From: Streptomyces rugosispiralis
GTDB lineage: Bacteria; Actinomycetota; Actinomycetes; Streptomycetales; Streptomycetaceae
Assembly: GCF_024505145.1 (NCBI RefSeq)
Contig: NZ_JANIAA010000025.1
Location: 62,001-126,000, forward strand
DNA length: 64,000 bases
Reading direction: 5' to 3'
Position 1 is the stretch's first letter. Each line of letters begins with the position of its first letter. Below the pieces are notes generated by a model, which was not told where the DNA came from, ran no database searches, and was given only the letters and a program-made list of their open reading frames with translations. This document shows, piece by piece, positions 34,137 to 43,708 of the stretch. The translations under genes were made by a program, and so were the position numbers.

Positions 34137-35366
34137 TCATCCATCGAGGTGAAAGCGGTCTGACATGCGGCGCAGCTTCTCACGGGTGGTCGCTCGTTCG
34201 GCGTAGACGAGGCTACGCAGGGTTGACCGCGCAATGGGGTGGTTGCGGATGAGCTGGGGCGCGATGTGTTCGGCCTTCTCCAGTTCCTTCAACGCCTTGT
34301 CCCGGTTTCCATCCCAAAGCCAGGCGCGGGCAAGGTCCATGTGGTGGTGCCCCTGGCGGGAGTTGGGGAGCCCGGCGACAAGTTCGGAACTTGTCTTCCG
34401 GTTTATGGCCAGAGCCCTTCGCTGCTCGCGCATCTCGAGCGCAACGCTGATGGCGTGGATCTGGACGTTGCCCGGCGAGAACGTGAGCGAATGCCGGTCG
34501 TACACAGGGGGACCGGAGCATTCGCCCAACCGGTCTGCGGCGTCCTTGGCGTGCGCGATGCGGTCTTCGGCCTCCGCCCGGAGTCCGCCCCGTGCTGCCG
34601 AAACCGCCGCGCGCAGTTGCAGCGAGCCCCATGCGCGAATGGCCAGCGGTTCGCCCTGGTCGTAACCCTGCTGCACGCTTCGAAGCGCCTTGTCCGAGAG
34701 GGCGACGGCGTCCGCCCAATCTGCGGTTGCCCACATGTCCCATACCCGCATCCAGTCGGCCACGGCTGGCATGACGGAGTCGCCGGATAGCCGGGCCGAC
34801 CATGCGGCTCGTTCACAGGCCATGGCGACCAATTCGGGGTGGCCGAGGGCGTGCGCGGCGGTGTGCGCGAACTTGCAGCACACGGCGTAGATCGCGAACG
34901 CTTCCTCGCGCTCATGGCCGGTGGAGACCTCGGCGAGGGCGCGAGCCTCCCGGAACAGGTCGGGAAGCACCTGCATGATCGCCACGTTCGCCGCGGCGTC
35001 GCGTAGGCGGTGCAGTCGAGTGGTCTCCTGCCAGAGCTGACCAGCCGGCCGCGGGGTGCCGTCGAAAATGGGAGTGAGGTCGTACCGTCGCAGTTCCCGC
35101 AGGACTGATGACGCGGCGACCTGCCATTGATTCTCGTCGGGTGAGTTGTTGTACGGACGGCCGATCAGGTCGTTCGGGTGCACATGCAGCTCGGCGGCAA
35201 GCAGATTGAGCAGGCCGACCCGGTCCAGTTCGATGAGGCCGCGTTCCATCTTCGACACCCACCCCTGAGACTTCCCCAGGGCGGCGGCGAGGTCAGCCTG
35301 CGGCATCCCGAGACGAAGCCGTGCGCGACGTGCGCGGCGACCGATCTCCTCGGCTTCTTCCAACAT
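34137..35366 (-). CDS. XRE-family regulator with TPR-like region (third island)
   Basis: 409 residues. A canonical helix-turn-helix occupies about residues 8-66 (ARLRLGMPQADLAAALGKSQ, GWVSKMERGLIELDR). A helical repeat region follows (ALRSVQQGYDQGEPLAIRAW, HHMDLARAWLWDGNRDKALK). It is read in the same direction as the radical SAM/methyltransferase genes, 55 bases before the next start, so it may be cotranscribed. Its plan parallels the regulator in cassette B. Confidence 0.85.
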   Translation of the reverse strand: MLEEAEEIGRRARRARLRLGMPQADLAAALGKSQGWVSKMERGLIELDRVGLLNLLAAELHVHPNDLIGRPYNNSPDENQWQVAASSVLRELRRYDLTPIFDGTPRPAGQLWQETTRLHRLRDAAANVAIMQVLPDLFREARALAEVSTGHEREEAFAIYAVCCKFAHTAAHALGHPELVAMACERAAWSARLSGDSVMPAVADWMRVWDMWATADWADAVALSDKALRSVQQGYDQGEPLAIRAWGSLQLRAAVSAARGGLRAEAEDRIAHAKDAADRLGECSGPPVYDRHSLTFSPGNVQIHAISVALEMREQRRALAINRKTSSELVAGLPNSRQGHHHMDLARAWLWDGNRDKALKELEKAEHIAPQLIRNHPIARSTLRSLVYAERATTREKLRRMSDRFHLDG

Positions 35367-35652
35367 CAGTGCGCCCCCTTTGCGGTGTGGCGCCGGCGGG
35401 GTTCAAACGGGTGGCGAGGCATCCGTGCTCCATCCGTCGGGCGTATACCTCAGAACGGTACCCATGGTGCGGGGCGGGTGTGGAGCGCTACAGAGCAGGA
35501 AGGGCAACAGGAAAACAGGAACGACAAAGGCGCCCCCGCTCCGGCGCGAGACCGGGCGGGGGCGGTGCGGACGGCCCGCGTGATCTCCTCGCGGCGCTGC
35601 GTGTGGTGGTCGCCGAACACTATCGGTGTGAGCCCTCGCCTATGGCATACAC
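35367..35652. other. Gene-free stretch upstream of the XRE regulator
   Basis: Nothing convincing is encoded here. It holds a hairpin at 35531-35564 (CGCCCCCGC/GCGGGGGCG) and presumably the regulator's leftward promoter, which was not identified. Confidence 0.5.
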
Positions 35653-35800
35653 GCCAAGTCCGTCCATGACGTCGGCTGGGCCTCTTTCCTCAGCATGCTT
35701 GCATACAAGATGACCCGGTACGGGCGCACATTCACGAAGATCGCCCGGTACTTCCCCTCCAGTCGGGTGTGCTACCGGTGCGGACAGAAGAGCTCCGCGC
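35653..35800 (+). pseudogene. Remnant of an IS200/IS605-type TnpB (OrfB) gene
   Basis: In frame 35653 onward the translation gives AKSVHDVGWASFLSMLAYKM, then RYGRTFTKIARYFPSSRVC and YRCGQK. This is the C-terminal RuvC/zinc-finger segment of TnpB proteins, with the first CxxC of the zinc ribbon and then loss of homology. No full-length copy or partner TnpA is present. It marks transposon activity at the island border. Confidence 0.75.
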
Positions 35801-35822
35801 CCGGCGAAACACCGCCGGGCGC
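35797..35822. terminator. Terminator after LCP gene 2
   Basis: A perfect 10-bp stem GCGCCCGGCG/CGCCGGGCGC with a six-base loop. The TnpB remnant runs up to it. Confidence 0.65.
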
Positions 35823-35893
35823 GCCGACGACGCCGTCGACGATGCCGTCGAGGGCGCCGACCGGCCGTGACCGGGGCCGAATGGCCGTGACGG

Positions 35894-37351
35894 TCAGAGC
35901 GCGCGGGTGGCGCCGCCCTCGGGGCAGACGACCTCGTCGCCGGTGACGGCCCCGAACCCGGCGGCGTCGGTCTTCGGCGCCTCGGCCCGGACCGGCCGTA
36001 CGCCCTCGTAGTCCGCGCCGACCGTGATCTGCATCACCGCGCCCTGCCCGACCACCGGCTTCAGCCGGGCCTCGGGCAGCGCGGCCGCCAGCGAGCGCAC
36101 CGAGCGGTCCCAGATGGGGTCGTACGCGATCACCGTGTGGCGGACGTCGGGCGTCGCGGCGTCGGCGGGGGAGCCGGTGGTGGCGAAGCCGGTGGCGTGC
36201 AGTGCGCGGTCCGCGCGGCGGGCGAGCCCCGTCGTATTGGTGCCGTTGAGCACATGCACCTGGATCCGGGCCGGGTCCACGTCCACCGGGGTGGCCCGGA
36301 CACGCTTCGGGCGGTGGGTGACGAGCCGCCGGTCCTCGCGGAGGGCGGTGAAGAGCCGCTCGGCCTTGGCCTGGTCCCAGCGGAGCGTGGAGCCGGCCCC
36401 CTTCACCGGCACACCGGGCAGCACCACCGGGACCGAGGCGAACTCCGAGGACGCGGGGGTGACCCCGTTCATCGCCCGCCCCAGGGCGACCAGATCCTCC
36501 GCGCTGAAGCCGTGGTCGGCGCGGACCGAGCCCAGCAGGGCCCCGGCCACCCGGTTGAACCGCACCGGGTTGAGCAGGATGCCCCCGGCCGTGGTCTGGT
36601 GGACCACGGCGGCCATGAAGCGCTGCTGCCGCTGGATCCGGCCCAGGTCGGAGGTGCCGTCCACATGGCGGGAGCGGACGTACTGCAGCGCCTGGCCGCC
36701 GCCCAGCACATGGGTGCCGGCCGGCAGGTCGAGGCCGGTGTGGTCGTCCTTGAGCGGCCGCGCGGTGCAGATCTTCACCCCGCCGAGCACATCGACCGTC
36801 TTCATGAAGCTGGTGAAGTCCACCTCGAGGTAATGGTCGATATGGACGCCGGTCAGCTGCTCCACCGTGCGCACGGTCAGACTCGGCCCGCCCTCGGCGT
36901 ACGCGGCGTTGAGCTTCCGCGGATGGCTCGGACGGCGCTTGCCGGTGGCGTCGGTGTACGCGGGGATCCTGGCGTACGAGTCGCGGGGCAGGCTGACCGC
37001 GCTGACCCGGTGGTGGTCGCCGGACAGATGCATCAGCATGATCGTGTCGGTGCAGCGGCAGGGGGCTCCGCCCAGCCGGTACAGCGCCTTCTCCCGAGGC
37101 GTGATCTTCTCCCGCCCGTCCGTGCCGACCACGAGGAAGTTGACGCCCCCGCCGGTGCTCTTCGGCCGGTTGTCCAGGCCGCCGAAGGCATCCACCCGGT
37201 GGATCCCGGAATCGAGCTCCCTGACCAGCAGATGCCCGATGCCGCTGACCGCCAGCACCAGACAGGCGCCGCCCGTGGCCAGCCGCAGCCCCCAGCGCGG
37301 GCGGCGGGAGCGGGGACGCGACGGGCGCGGCGATCGGGCCGGTGCATTCAC
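35894..37351 (-). CDS. LCP family protein 2 with LytR_C domain
   Basis: 485 residues from GTG 37351, which has GGAGG eight bases upstream; ATG 37486 gives an extra 45 atypical residues. Order: Arg-rich N-terminus, transmembrane helix (LRLATGGACLVLAVSGIGHL), LCP domain (FLVVGTDGREKI, VSLPRDSYARIP, KLNAAYAEGGP, YVRSRHVDGTSDLGR), then a C-terminal LytR_C domain beginning VHVLNGTNTTGLARR. It attaches glycopolymers to the wall. Confidence 0.92.
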   Translation of the reverse strand: MNAPARSPRPSRPRSRRPRWGLRLATGGACLVLAVSGIGHLLVRELDSGIHRVDAFGGLDNRPKSTGGGVNFLVVGTDGREKITPREKALYRLGGAPCRCTDTIMLMHLSGDHHRVSAVSLPRDSYARIPAYTDATGKRRPSHPRKLNAAYAEGGPSLTVRTVEQLTGVHIDHYLEVDFTSFMKTVDVLGGVKICTARPLKDDHTGLDLPAGTHVLGGGQALQYVRSRHVDGTSDLGRIQRQQRFMAAVVHQTTAGGILLNPVRFNRVAGALLGSVRADHGFSAEDLVALGRAMNGVTPASSEFASVPVVLPGVPVKGAGSTLRWDQAKAERLFTALREDRRLVTHRPKRVRATPVDVDPARIQVHVLNGTNTTGLARRADRALHATGFATTGSPADAATPDVRHTVIAYDPIWDRSVRSLAAALPEARLKPVVGQGAVMQITVGADYEGVRPVRAEAPKTDAAGFGAVTGDEVVCPEGGATRAL

Positions 37352-37572
37352 TCCGGGGACCTCCGTGAACTTCGGCGGACTGGGCGGAACCGCCTCACCG
37401 TAGGCCCATACGACGATCGCCTTGACGGCCCCACGCCGCCCGTACCGGGCGCTGCCACCCGGGCGGCGCGTTCCGGAGTCCCCCATTCGCGGTAACGTGG
37501 CCCGGAAACCGCAGTCTTTTGGGGCCCCCGCCGCCAGTCTTCTGGGGCCCGGCCCCCGAACCCCGAGGTGCC

Positions 37573-38589
37573 ATGCCCCCGCATCAGCTCCCGGCCGTCT
37601 CCGTGATCATGCCGGTGCTCAATGAGGAACGCCATCTGCGCAATGCCGTACGGCACATCCTGGAGCAGGAGTACGACGGTGAGATGGAGGTGGTGATCGC
37701 GCTCGGCCCGTCCGCGGACCGCACCGACGAGATCGCCGCCGAACTGGTGGCGGAGGACCCCCGGGTGCATACGGTCCCCAACCCCACGGGCCGCACCCCC
37801 GCCGCCCTGAACGCGGCGATCAAGGCGTCCCGCCACCCGGTGGTGGTCCGGGTCGACGGCCACGGCATGCTCTCGCCCGACTACATCGCGACCGCCGTAC
37901 GGCTCCTGGAGGAGACCGGCGCGCAGAACGTCGGCGGGCTCATGCACGCCGAGGGCGAGAACGACTGGGAGAAGGCCGTCGCCGCCGCCATGACCTCCAA
38001 GGTCGGGGTGGGCAACGCGGCCTTCCACACCGGCGGTGAGGCGGCCCCCGCCGAGACCGTCTATCTGGGCGTCTTCCGGCGCGAGGCGCTGGAGCGGCAG
38101 GGCGGGTACAACGAGGAGTTCATCCGCGCCCAGGACTGGGAGCTGAACTTCCGGATCCGCGAGGCCGGCGGGCTGATCTGGTTCTCGCCCGAGCTGAAGG
38201 TCTCCTACCGGCCGCGGCCGAGCGTGCGGGCCCTGGCCAAGCAGTACAAGGACTACGGCCGCTGGCGCCATGTCGTGGCCCGCTTCCACCAGGGCTCGAT
38301 CAACCTGCGCTATCTCGCCCCGCCGACCGCCGTCGTCGCCATCGCGGCGGGCATCGTGGTGGGCGCGGTCGTCACCCCGTGGGGCTTCGTGATCCCCGGC
38401 GGCTATCTGGCCGCGATCGTCGCGGGCTCGCTCCCGGCGGGCAAGGGGCTTCCGGTGGCGGCCCGGCTGCGGATCCCGGTGGCGCTCGCGACCATGCACA
38501 TGTCGTGGGGCTGGGGCTTTCTGACCAGCCCGCGGGCGCTCGCCAAGAAGGTCATCGCCAGCCGCCGCCCGGCGGTCATGGCGCCGTAG
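37573..38589 (+). CDS. GT2-family glycosyltransferase
   Basis: 338 residues. The GT-A domain starts VSVIMPVLNEERHLRNAV, with DGHGM as the DxD-like site and RAQDWELNFRIREAG as the acceptor helix. Two or three hydrophobic segments at the C-terminus (VVAIAAGIVVGAVVTPWGFV) suggest membrane association. ATG 37573 follows GAGG by four bases. It is divergent from LCP 2 and likely builds a lipid-linked surface glycan. Confidence 0.87.
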   Translation: MPPHQLPAVSVIMPVLNEERHLRNAVRHILEQEYDGEMEVVIALGPSADRTDEIAAELVAEDPRVHTVPNPTGRTPAALNAAIKASRHPVVVRVDGHGMLSPDYIATAVRLLEETGAQNVGGLMHAEGENDWEKAVAAAMTSKVGVGNAAFHTGGEAAPAETVYLGVFRREALERQGGYNEEFIRAQDWELNFRIREAGGLIWFSPELKVSYRPRPSVRALAKQYKDYGRWRHVVARFHQGSINLRYLAPPTAVVAIAAGIVVGAVVTPWGFVIPGGYLAAIVAGSLPAGKGLPVAARLRIPVALATMHMSWGWGFLTSPRALAKKVIASRRPAVMAP

Positions 38590-38609
38590 CCGTAGCCGTA
38601 GCCGCGCCC

Positions 38610-38670
38610 GTACGCCTGGTACGCCTGGTACGCCTGGTACGCCTGGTACGCCACGTACGCCACGTACGCC
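38610..38670. repeat. 9-bp tandem repeat, seven units
   Basis: GTACGCCTG four times, then GTACGCCAC twice and a partial unit, preceded by three TAGCCG copies, immediately after the glycosyltransferase stop. Confidence 0.75.
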
Positions 38671-38705
38671 GAAGGGGCCGGACCCGCATCGGGTCCGGCC
38701 CCTTC
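38671..38705. terminator. Terminator between GT2 and LCP gene 3
   Basis: GAAGGGGCCGGACCCG and its perfect complement around CAT, between convergent genes. Confidence 0.8.
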
Positions 38706-38722
38706 GCATGCCGTGACGGACG

Positions 38723-40351
38723 TCAGAAGGTGTAGCCCGTGTTGACCTTCATACAGCCCTTCTCCTCGCCGTTGAGCGCGTCCGCGCTCTTGGGCGTCTT
38801 GTCGCCGTCGTCCGCCGCCGCCTCCGGGTAGGCGGTGCCCTGGCGCCAGTCGTTGCCGACCACCAGGGTGATCTCCTGCACCGACTTCGACGACTTCACC
38901 GCGGACTTCGGCAGCTTCAGCGCCTTGGCCACCGCCAGGGCGTCGCCCTGCCGGGGCTCGGCCGGGTAGAGGACGGTGGTGTCGGCCTGCGAGATGAGCA
39001 CCGCGTTCGCGGTGGCCTTGGCGTAGCCCAGCCGGGCCAGTTCGGAGGTGATCTCCGAGGCACGGCCGGAGGCCGGTCCCAGGACGGTGCTGGCGGTGCC
39101 GTTCTGCACCACCACCGGGAGCTGGTCCTTGGGCGCGGTGGGCGCCGGGGTGGCGTCGGGCTTCTTCTTGTCCTTGCCGTCCAGCGCTGTGTCGTTGCGC
39201 AGCAGCGAGAAGGTCTGCTCGGCGTCGCCCGGCTTGGGCAGCACGTACTTCTGGCCTTCGCCGTACACCCAGGGCATGGTGATCATGGTGGTGCGCTTGG
39301 TCGGCACCCGCTTGAGGTCATTGCCCAGGTCGTACAGCTTCTTGGGGGAGCCGAGGCCGTGGTCGACAGTCAGCGCCTTGGTGGCGGCCTCCGTGAGGTC
39401 CATCAGCTTGCCCGGGTCGCTGAGCTTGGTCCCCGACTTGAGCTGGCGGATCATCGAGGTCATGTACATGTGCTGGGCCTTGGCCCGGCCTATGTCGGTG
39501 TTGTCCTCGAAGCCGTAGCGGGTGCGCAGCCACTGGAGGGCCTGGACGCCCTTGACGTTGTGGGTGCCCTTGGTCAGCTTCAGACCGGAGCCATGGCCAT
39601 CGCTGTCATGGGAGTAGACGTTGTTGTTCACGCACACCGGTACGCCGCCGATGGCGTCCGCAATGGAGACCACCCCGGAGAAGTCGATCATCATGAAGTG
39701 ATCGATGTAGACGCCGGTGAGTTCCTTCCAGGTGGCGACCGTGCAGCCCGGACCGCCGTACTGGAGCGACTCGTTGATGGGCCCCACGGTCTTCGGGTAG
39801 ACCGTCCCGTCGTCCGGATCGGTGCACCGGGGGATGGTCACCCGGGTGTCGCGCGGAATGCTGACCACCGACATATTGCCGCGGTCGGCCGAGACATGCA
39901 CCAGCATCTGCACATCGGCCAGCGGTTTGCGGTCCGCGTCCCGCTTGGCGCCGCCGAGCTTGACGTTCTCCGCGGTGTTCCGGCCGTCGGAGCCGATGAG
40001 CAGGATGTTGAGGGGGGTCTGTCCGGCGGCGTTGGGCTCGGGTTTGCCGAGCTTGCTGTCGCCGAGGTCCAGATCCGCCTTCTTCAGATTGCCGTTCAGA
40101 TGTTCGTAGTAGAAATATCCGGCGCCGGCCCCGCCGAGTACCAGCACGGCCAGCGTCAGGGCGGTCCAGCGCAGGATCCGTACCCCGCGACTCCGCTTTG
40201 GCTTTGGCCGCCCCCGACCGCCCGGCCGGCGCCCCGCGCCGTTCGACGCGAGGCCCTCCCCTTCCGGCGGGCTGTCGTCCTCACCGTGTTCACGGGGTTC
40301 GGGAACGGTGGCCCGCCGCCCTCTCTCCCCCCGCACACTGCTCTGCCGCAT
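38723..40351 (-). CDS. LCP family protein 3 with LytR_C domain
   Basis: 542 residues. Charged N-terminus of about 58 residues, transmembrane helix (ALTLAVLVLGGAGAGYFYY), LCP domain (ILLIGSDGRNTA, VVSIPRDTRVTIP, GGPGCTVATWKELTGVYIDH, WLRTRYGFEDNTDIGR) and LytR_C (LPVVVQNGTASTVL). GGGGAGGG precedes the ATG. Confidence 0.93.
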   Translation of the reverse strand: MRQSSVRGERGRRATVPEPREHGEDDSPPEGEGLASNGAGRRPGGRGRPKPKRSRGVRILRWTALTLAVLVLGGAGAGYFYYEHLNGNLKKADLDLGDSKLGKPEPNAAGQTPLNILLIGSDGRNTAENVKLGGAKRDADRKPLADVQMLVHVSADRGNMSVVSIPRDTRVTIPRCTDPDDGTVYPKTVGPINESLQYGGPGCTVATWKELTGVYIDHFMMIDFSGVVSIADAIGGVPVCVNNNVYSHDSDGHGSGLKLTKGTHNVKGVQALQWLRTRYGFEDNTDIGRAKAQHMYMTSMIRQLKSGTKLSDPGKLMDLTEAATKALTVDHGLGSPKKLYDLGNDLKRVPTKRTTMITMPWVYGEGQKYVLPKPGDAEQTFSLLRNDTALDGKDKKKPDATPAPTAPKDQLPVVVQNGTASTVLGPASGRASEITSELARLGYAKATANAVLISQADTTVLYPAEPRQGDALAVAKALKLPKSAVKSSKSVQEITLVVGNDWRQGTAYPEAAADDGDKTPKSADALNGEEKGCMKVNTGYTF

Positions 40352-40420
40352 CGGGCCCTCCCCGCAGTCTCTCGGTCGTCCGGCCCGATGGACGAGGGTG
40401 GATCCGCTGGCCGGCGACGG

Positions 40421-42112
40421 TCACTTGGCGCAGACGTCCTTGTCGTCGGCCTCGACCCTCTGAATGTCTTTCGGCGCCTTCGACGGGGCGGAGATCGGTG
40501 TGCCGGCGCCCTTGAAGTCCGCGCCCAGCGTCAGGGTCATCTCCGCCATCGGCTCGGCGTCCTTCGTGCCTTCCTTCATGGCGGAGGCGGGCAGCCCCAT
40601 GCTGTCGGCCAGCCGACGCGCCTGGTCGGCCTGGTTGGGAGCGTACTCCAGCGTCGACTTCTTCAGTTCTGACGGAGCGTTTCCGCCGTTGCTGGTGCGG
40701 AGCATCCCCTCGGTGTTCTGCATCCAGTCGACGGTCTCCTGGGCGGCGCCGAACTGCCCGCTGCCGTTGAGCACCTTCACCCGGACATCGGCGGGATCGG
40801 CCTTCGGCCCCTTGAGCCGCGCCGCCTGCTCGTCCTTGGCCGCCTTCTCCTTCTTCTTGACCTCGGTCAGCGAGACGTCCTGCCGGACCATGGAGAACAG
40901 CGGCTCGGCCTTGGTCTTGTCGAGCAGCACGGTCGCACCGTCGGTGTTGTCGACGACCGGAACCGTCGCGAAGGTGACGTTCTTGAGATCGACCTTGCTC
41001 AGGTTCTTCCCCAGCGAGGCCAGCTTGGAGACGGTGCCGATCCCGGTGTCCACGGTGAGCGCCTTGGTGGCGGTCTGGGCCAGGTCCCACATCTTGCCCG
41101 GGTTGGTGAGCGTCCCGCTGGCCTTCATCTTGCGCATCAGCGAGCTCAGGAACTGCTGCTGGAGCTTGATCCGGTCCAGGTCGCCGCCGAAGCCGACGGC
41201 GTGCCGGGTCCGGACGAACGCCAGGGCCTGCTCGCCCTTGACGGTGTGCCGCCCCTTCTTCAGATTCAGGTGCGACTTGGGGTCGTTGATGTCCTTGCCG
41301 AGGCAGATGTCCACCCCGCCGACCGCCGTGGACATGCTCTTGACCGCGTTGAAGTCGGCCATCATGAAGTGGTCGATCTCCAGCCCGGTGAGCTTCTCGA
41401 CCGTCTGCCAGGTGCAGCCGGGGTTACGGCCCTCCTGCCCCAGGCTGGTGTTGAACCGCACTTCCTTCTCACCCGGGATCGTCTTCTCCTGACCGTCTTC
41501 CTTCACGGTGCAGTCCGGGATGTCGGTGATCATGTCGCGCGGGATGCTCAGCACCGTCGCGTTCGACCGGTCCTCGGAGACGTGGAACAGCAGGGTGGTG
41601 TCGGCGTGGCCCACGCTACCCGCGTCACCGTAGCCCTCGTTCCCCTTGCCGTCCCGGCGGTCGGTGCCGATCAGCAGGATGTTCATCGGGCCGTCGGAGA
41701 CCGCGGCGTTGTTCTCGCCGACGTCCACCTTGCTGATGTTGTTGTTCAGGTGCTGATAGACGAAGTACGCCGCGGCCGAACCGCCCACCAGCAGGAAGGC
41801 CAGGGTGCCGCTGCCCCAGTAGAGCGCCTTCTTCGTCTTCGACTTCTTCGGCTTCGGCTTGCGACGGCTGGCCGGGCCCGTCGCCTTCTCCTTCTCCGCC
41901 TCCCGTTTGGCCGCGCGGCGGCGGCCCGTGGGCTCGGAGCCGGTGGCGTCGTCATTGTTCGATTGTCTGGAGACCCGTCGCAGCTCCGTGGTGTCGTCCG
42001 CCGATGTCTCGGCGGGATTCAGCCGCAGCTCGTAGTTGCCCGTATTCGGGTCGAACACCCACTGATCGGCTGGGTCGAAGTCACCCGCCCCGCCAGGGCC
42101 TTGCGCGTCCAC
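40421..42112 (-). CDS. LCP family protein 4 with LytR_C domain
   Basis: 563 residues. A Lys/Arg/Glu-rich N-terminus of about 95 residues with KPKPKKSKTKK precedes the transmembrane helix. The LCP domain has ILLIGTDRRDGKGN, VLSIPRDMITDIP, FVRTRHAVGFGGDLDR; the C-terminal LytR_C begins VKVLNGSGQFGAAQE. Same direction as LCP 3, 69 bp apart. Confidence 0.93.
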   Translation of the reverse strand: MDAQGPGGAGDFDPADQWVFDPNTGNYELRLNPAETSADDTTELRRVSRQSNNDDATGSEPTGRRRAAKREAEKEKATGPASRRKPKPKKSKTKKALYWGSGTLAFLLVGGSAAAYFVYQHLNNNISKVDVGENNAAVSDGPMNILLIGTDRRDGKGNEGYGDAGSVGHADTTLLFHVSEDRSNATVLSIPRDMITDIPDCTVKEDGQEKTIPGEKEVRFNTSLGQEGRNPGCTWQTVEKLTGLEIDHFMMADFNAVKSMSTAVGGVDICLGKDINDPKSHLNLKKGRHTVKGEQALAFVRTRHAVGFGGDLDRIKLQQQFLSSLMRKMKASGTLTNPGKMWDLAQTATKALTVDTGIGTVSKLASLGKNLSKVDLKNVTFATVPVVDNTDGATVLLDKTKAEPLFSMVRQDVSLTEVKKKEKAAKDEQAARLKGPKADPADVRVKVLNGSGQFGAAQETVDWMQNTEGMLRTSNGGNAPSELKKSTLEYAPNQADQARRLADSMGLPASAMKEGTKDAEPMAEMTLTLGADFKGAGTPISAPSKAPKDIQRVEADDKDVCAK

Positions 42113-42338
42113 GGTCGCCTGTGTCCTCCGTCGGTGCCACGCGGCGCCTCCCCCTCAAGGCGCTCAATCCGTCTCATGCAGTGCGCGGCCACCTCGTAGA
42201 GCGCACCGGATCGCTCACACTATCCGTCCAGATCAGCGTCAAGCGACGCCGGTGACAAATTCCACTTCCCTACAACTGGGCAATCTGCCCAATCCTTATC
42301 TGATCCTTCACGATTCATGGGTCGCCCTTATGGTTCTT

Positions 42339-43457
42339 TTACTCGCAGATGCCGTGCGCCGCGGTCGTCCCCTGGTACCCGGTGAGGTCGGCGGCCTTGG
42401 GCCCGCCGCCCGCCGAAGCCGTGACGGCGTGGGACACCGGCACCGGCCGATCCAGCCGCAACTGCCGGAACAGCCGGTCGGCATCGGGTTGGACGAGCTC
42501 ATCGCGGTTCTTGTTGTACGTGTAGGGCTGCCGCGGAATCGTCAGGAAACGGATCTTGTCCCGGGGAATGTCCCGCACCCCGCGCACCAGAGCGTACAGA
42601 TCTTTGAGCGAATCCAGGCCCGGATCCGTGGTCAGCGAGGACGTCGCGGCGTTGAGCACCGGATACAGCTTCGCGGGATTGAGCAGCACACCATTGCTCT
42701 GCACTTTCTTCACAAGCGAGCTCATGAACTCCTGTTGCCGCCCGATGCGCTCCGTGTCGCTCCCATCACCGATGCTGTACCTGGCCCGCACATAGCCCAG
42801 GGCCTGCTCGCCGTGGAGGACCTGACGGCCCGCGGGCAGCTTCAGATGCGCTTCGGCGTCGTCCACGGGCTCCTTCAGGCACATCTCCACCCCGCCGACC
42901 GCGTTCACCAGCCGCTTGAAGCCGTTGAAGTCCACGATCATGTGGTGGTCGACGCGGATCCCGGTCAGCTTTTCGACGGTGCGGATCGAACAGGCCGCGC
43001 CACCCGATTCGAACGCCCAGTTGAACTGGGCGAACCGGGCCTGGGTGCGCTTTCCGTCCGCCCCCTCGCAGGCCGGGATGTCCACCATCAGATCGCGCGG
43101 GATGGAGACGGCGGTGGCGCTCTTACCCCCGGCCTGAAGATGCAGCAGGATCGTGGTGTCCGAGCGCTGGGTGCCGGTGTCCTTGCCGTATTTGCCGTTG
43201 CCCTTGCCGCCCCGGTTGTCGGAGCCGATCAGCAGGATGTTCTGCGCGTCCCGCACCACCGACACCGGCCGCTCGGCCTCGTGCTTCTTCAGCTCGTCCG
43301 CGGTCCGGGTATCGGTGTGGATATTGCCGTCGAGGCGCTCGTAGAACCACCACCCCACCCCGGCGACCGACAGCACCAGCGAGGCCACGCCCAGCGCGAG
43401 GACGCGCGGCCAGCGGCGCCTGCGTCTCGGCGCAGGCTCAGAGCTGTCGGTCGTCAC
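42339..43457 (-). CDS. LCP family protein 5
   Basis: 372 residues from GTG 43457 with GGGAGG eight bases upstream. Short Arg-rich N-terminus, transmembrane helix (VLALGVASLVLSVAGVGWWF), LCP domain (ILLIGSDNRGGKGNG, AVSIPRDLMVDIP, YVRARYSIGDGSDTER). There is no LytR_C domain. Confidence 0.92.
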   Translation of the reverse strand: MTTDSSEPAPRRRRRWPRVLALGVASLVLSVAGVGWWFYERLDGNIHTDTRTADELKKHEAERPVSVVRDAQNILLIGSDNRGGKGNGKYGKDTGTQRSDTTILLHLQAGGKSATAVSIPRDLMVDIPACEGADGKRTQARFAQFNWAFESGGAACSIRTVEKLTGIRVDHHMIVDFNGFKRLVNAVGGVEMCLKEPVDDAEAHLKLPAGRQVLHGEQALGYVRARYSIGDGSDTERIGRQQEFMSSLVKKVQSNGVLLNPAKLYPVLNAATSSLTTDPGLDSLKDLYALVRGVRDIPRDKIRFLTIPRQPYTYNKNRDELVQPDADRLFRQLRLDRPVPVSHAVTASAGGGPKAADLTGYQGTTAAHGICE

Positions 43458-43708
43458 GTCCGCGTCCTCCCACCCGTCTTCCGCCCGGGGGGCGGAGCGG
43501 CATCGCATGCCGGGATACCGATTAACGGAACAGACATGCGAAGCCCGTACATGGTTGTACGTATCCGTAGATCATCGCGCGGGGTGGGTGGCGCGACCTG
43601 TGGGCTCGGCTCTCGGTCCGCCGGACGGGTCAGGGGAGGGATCGGGCTTCGGCCGGGGGCTGTGGCCGGGGGCTGTGGCCTTCTGGGAGGGGGTGGCTGC
43701 GGGGGTGG

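Larger units (their letters stand above)
30536..35796. mobile_element. Third accessory island (thioesterase to TnpB remnant)
   Basis: It starts where the native thioesterase reading frame breaks and ends near a transposase remnant beside the next LCP terminator. Genes have lower third-position GC than neighbours. The palindrome CCCGCTGACCAGCGGG lies at 30552-30567, near the left edge. No integrase is visible and no terminal repeat was identified, so the right border is approximate. Confidence 0.6.

Noticed and set aside
38610..38670. Possible CRISPR array
   Set aside because: Units are 9 bp and contiguous, with no spacers; a simple tandem repeat. The same holds for the other arrays in the window.
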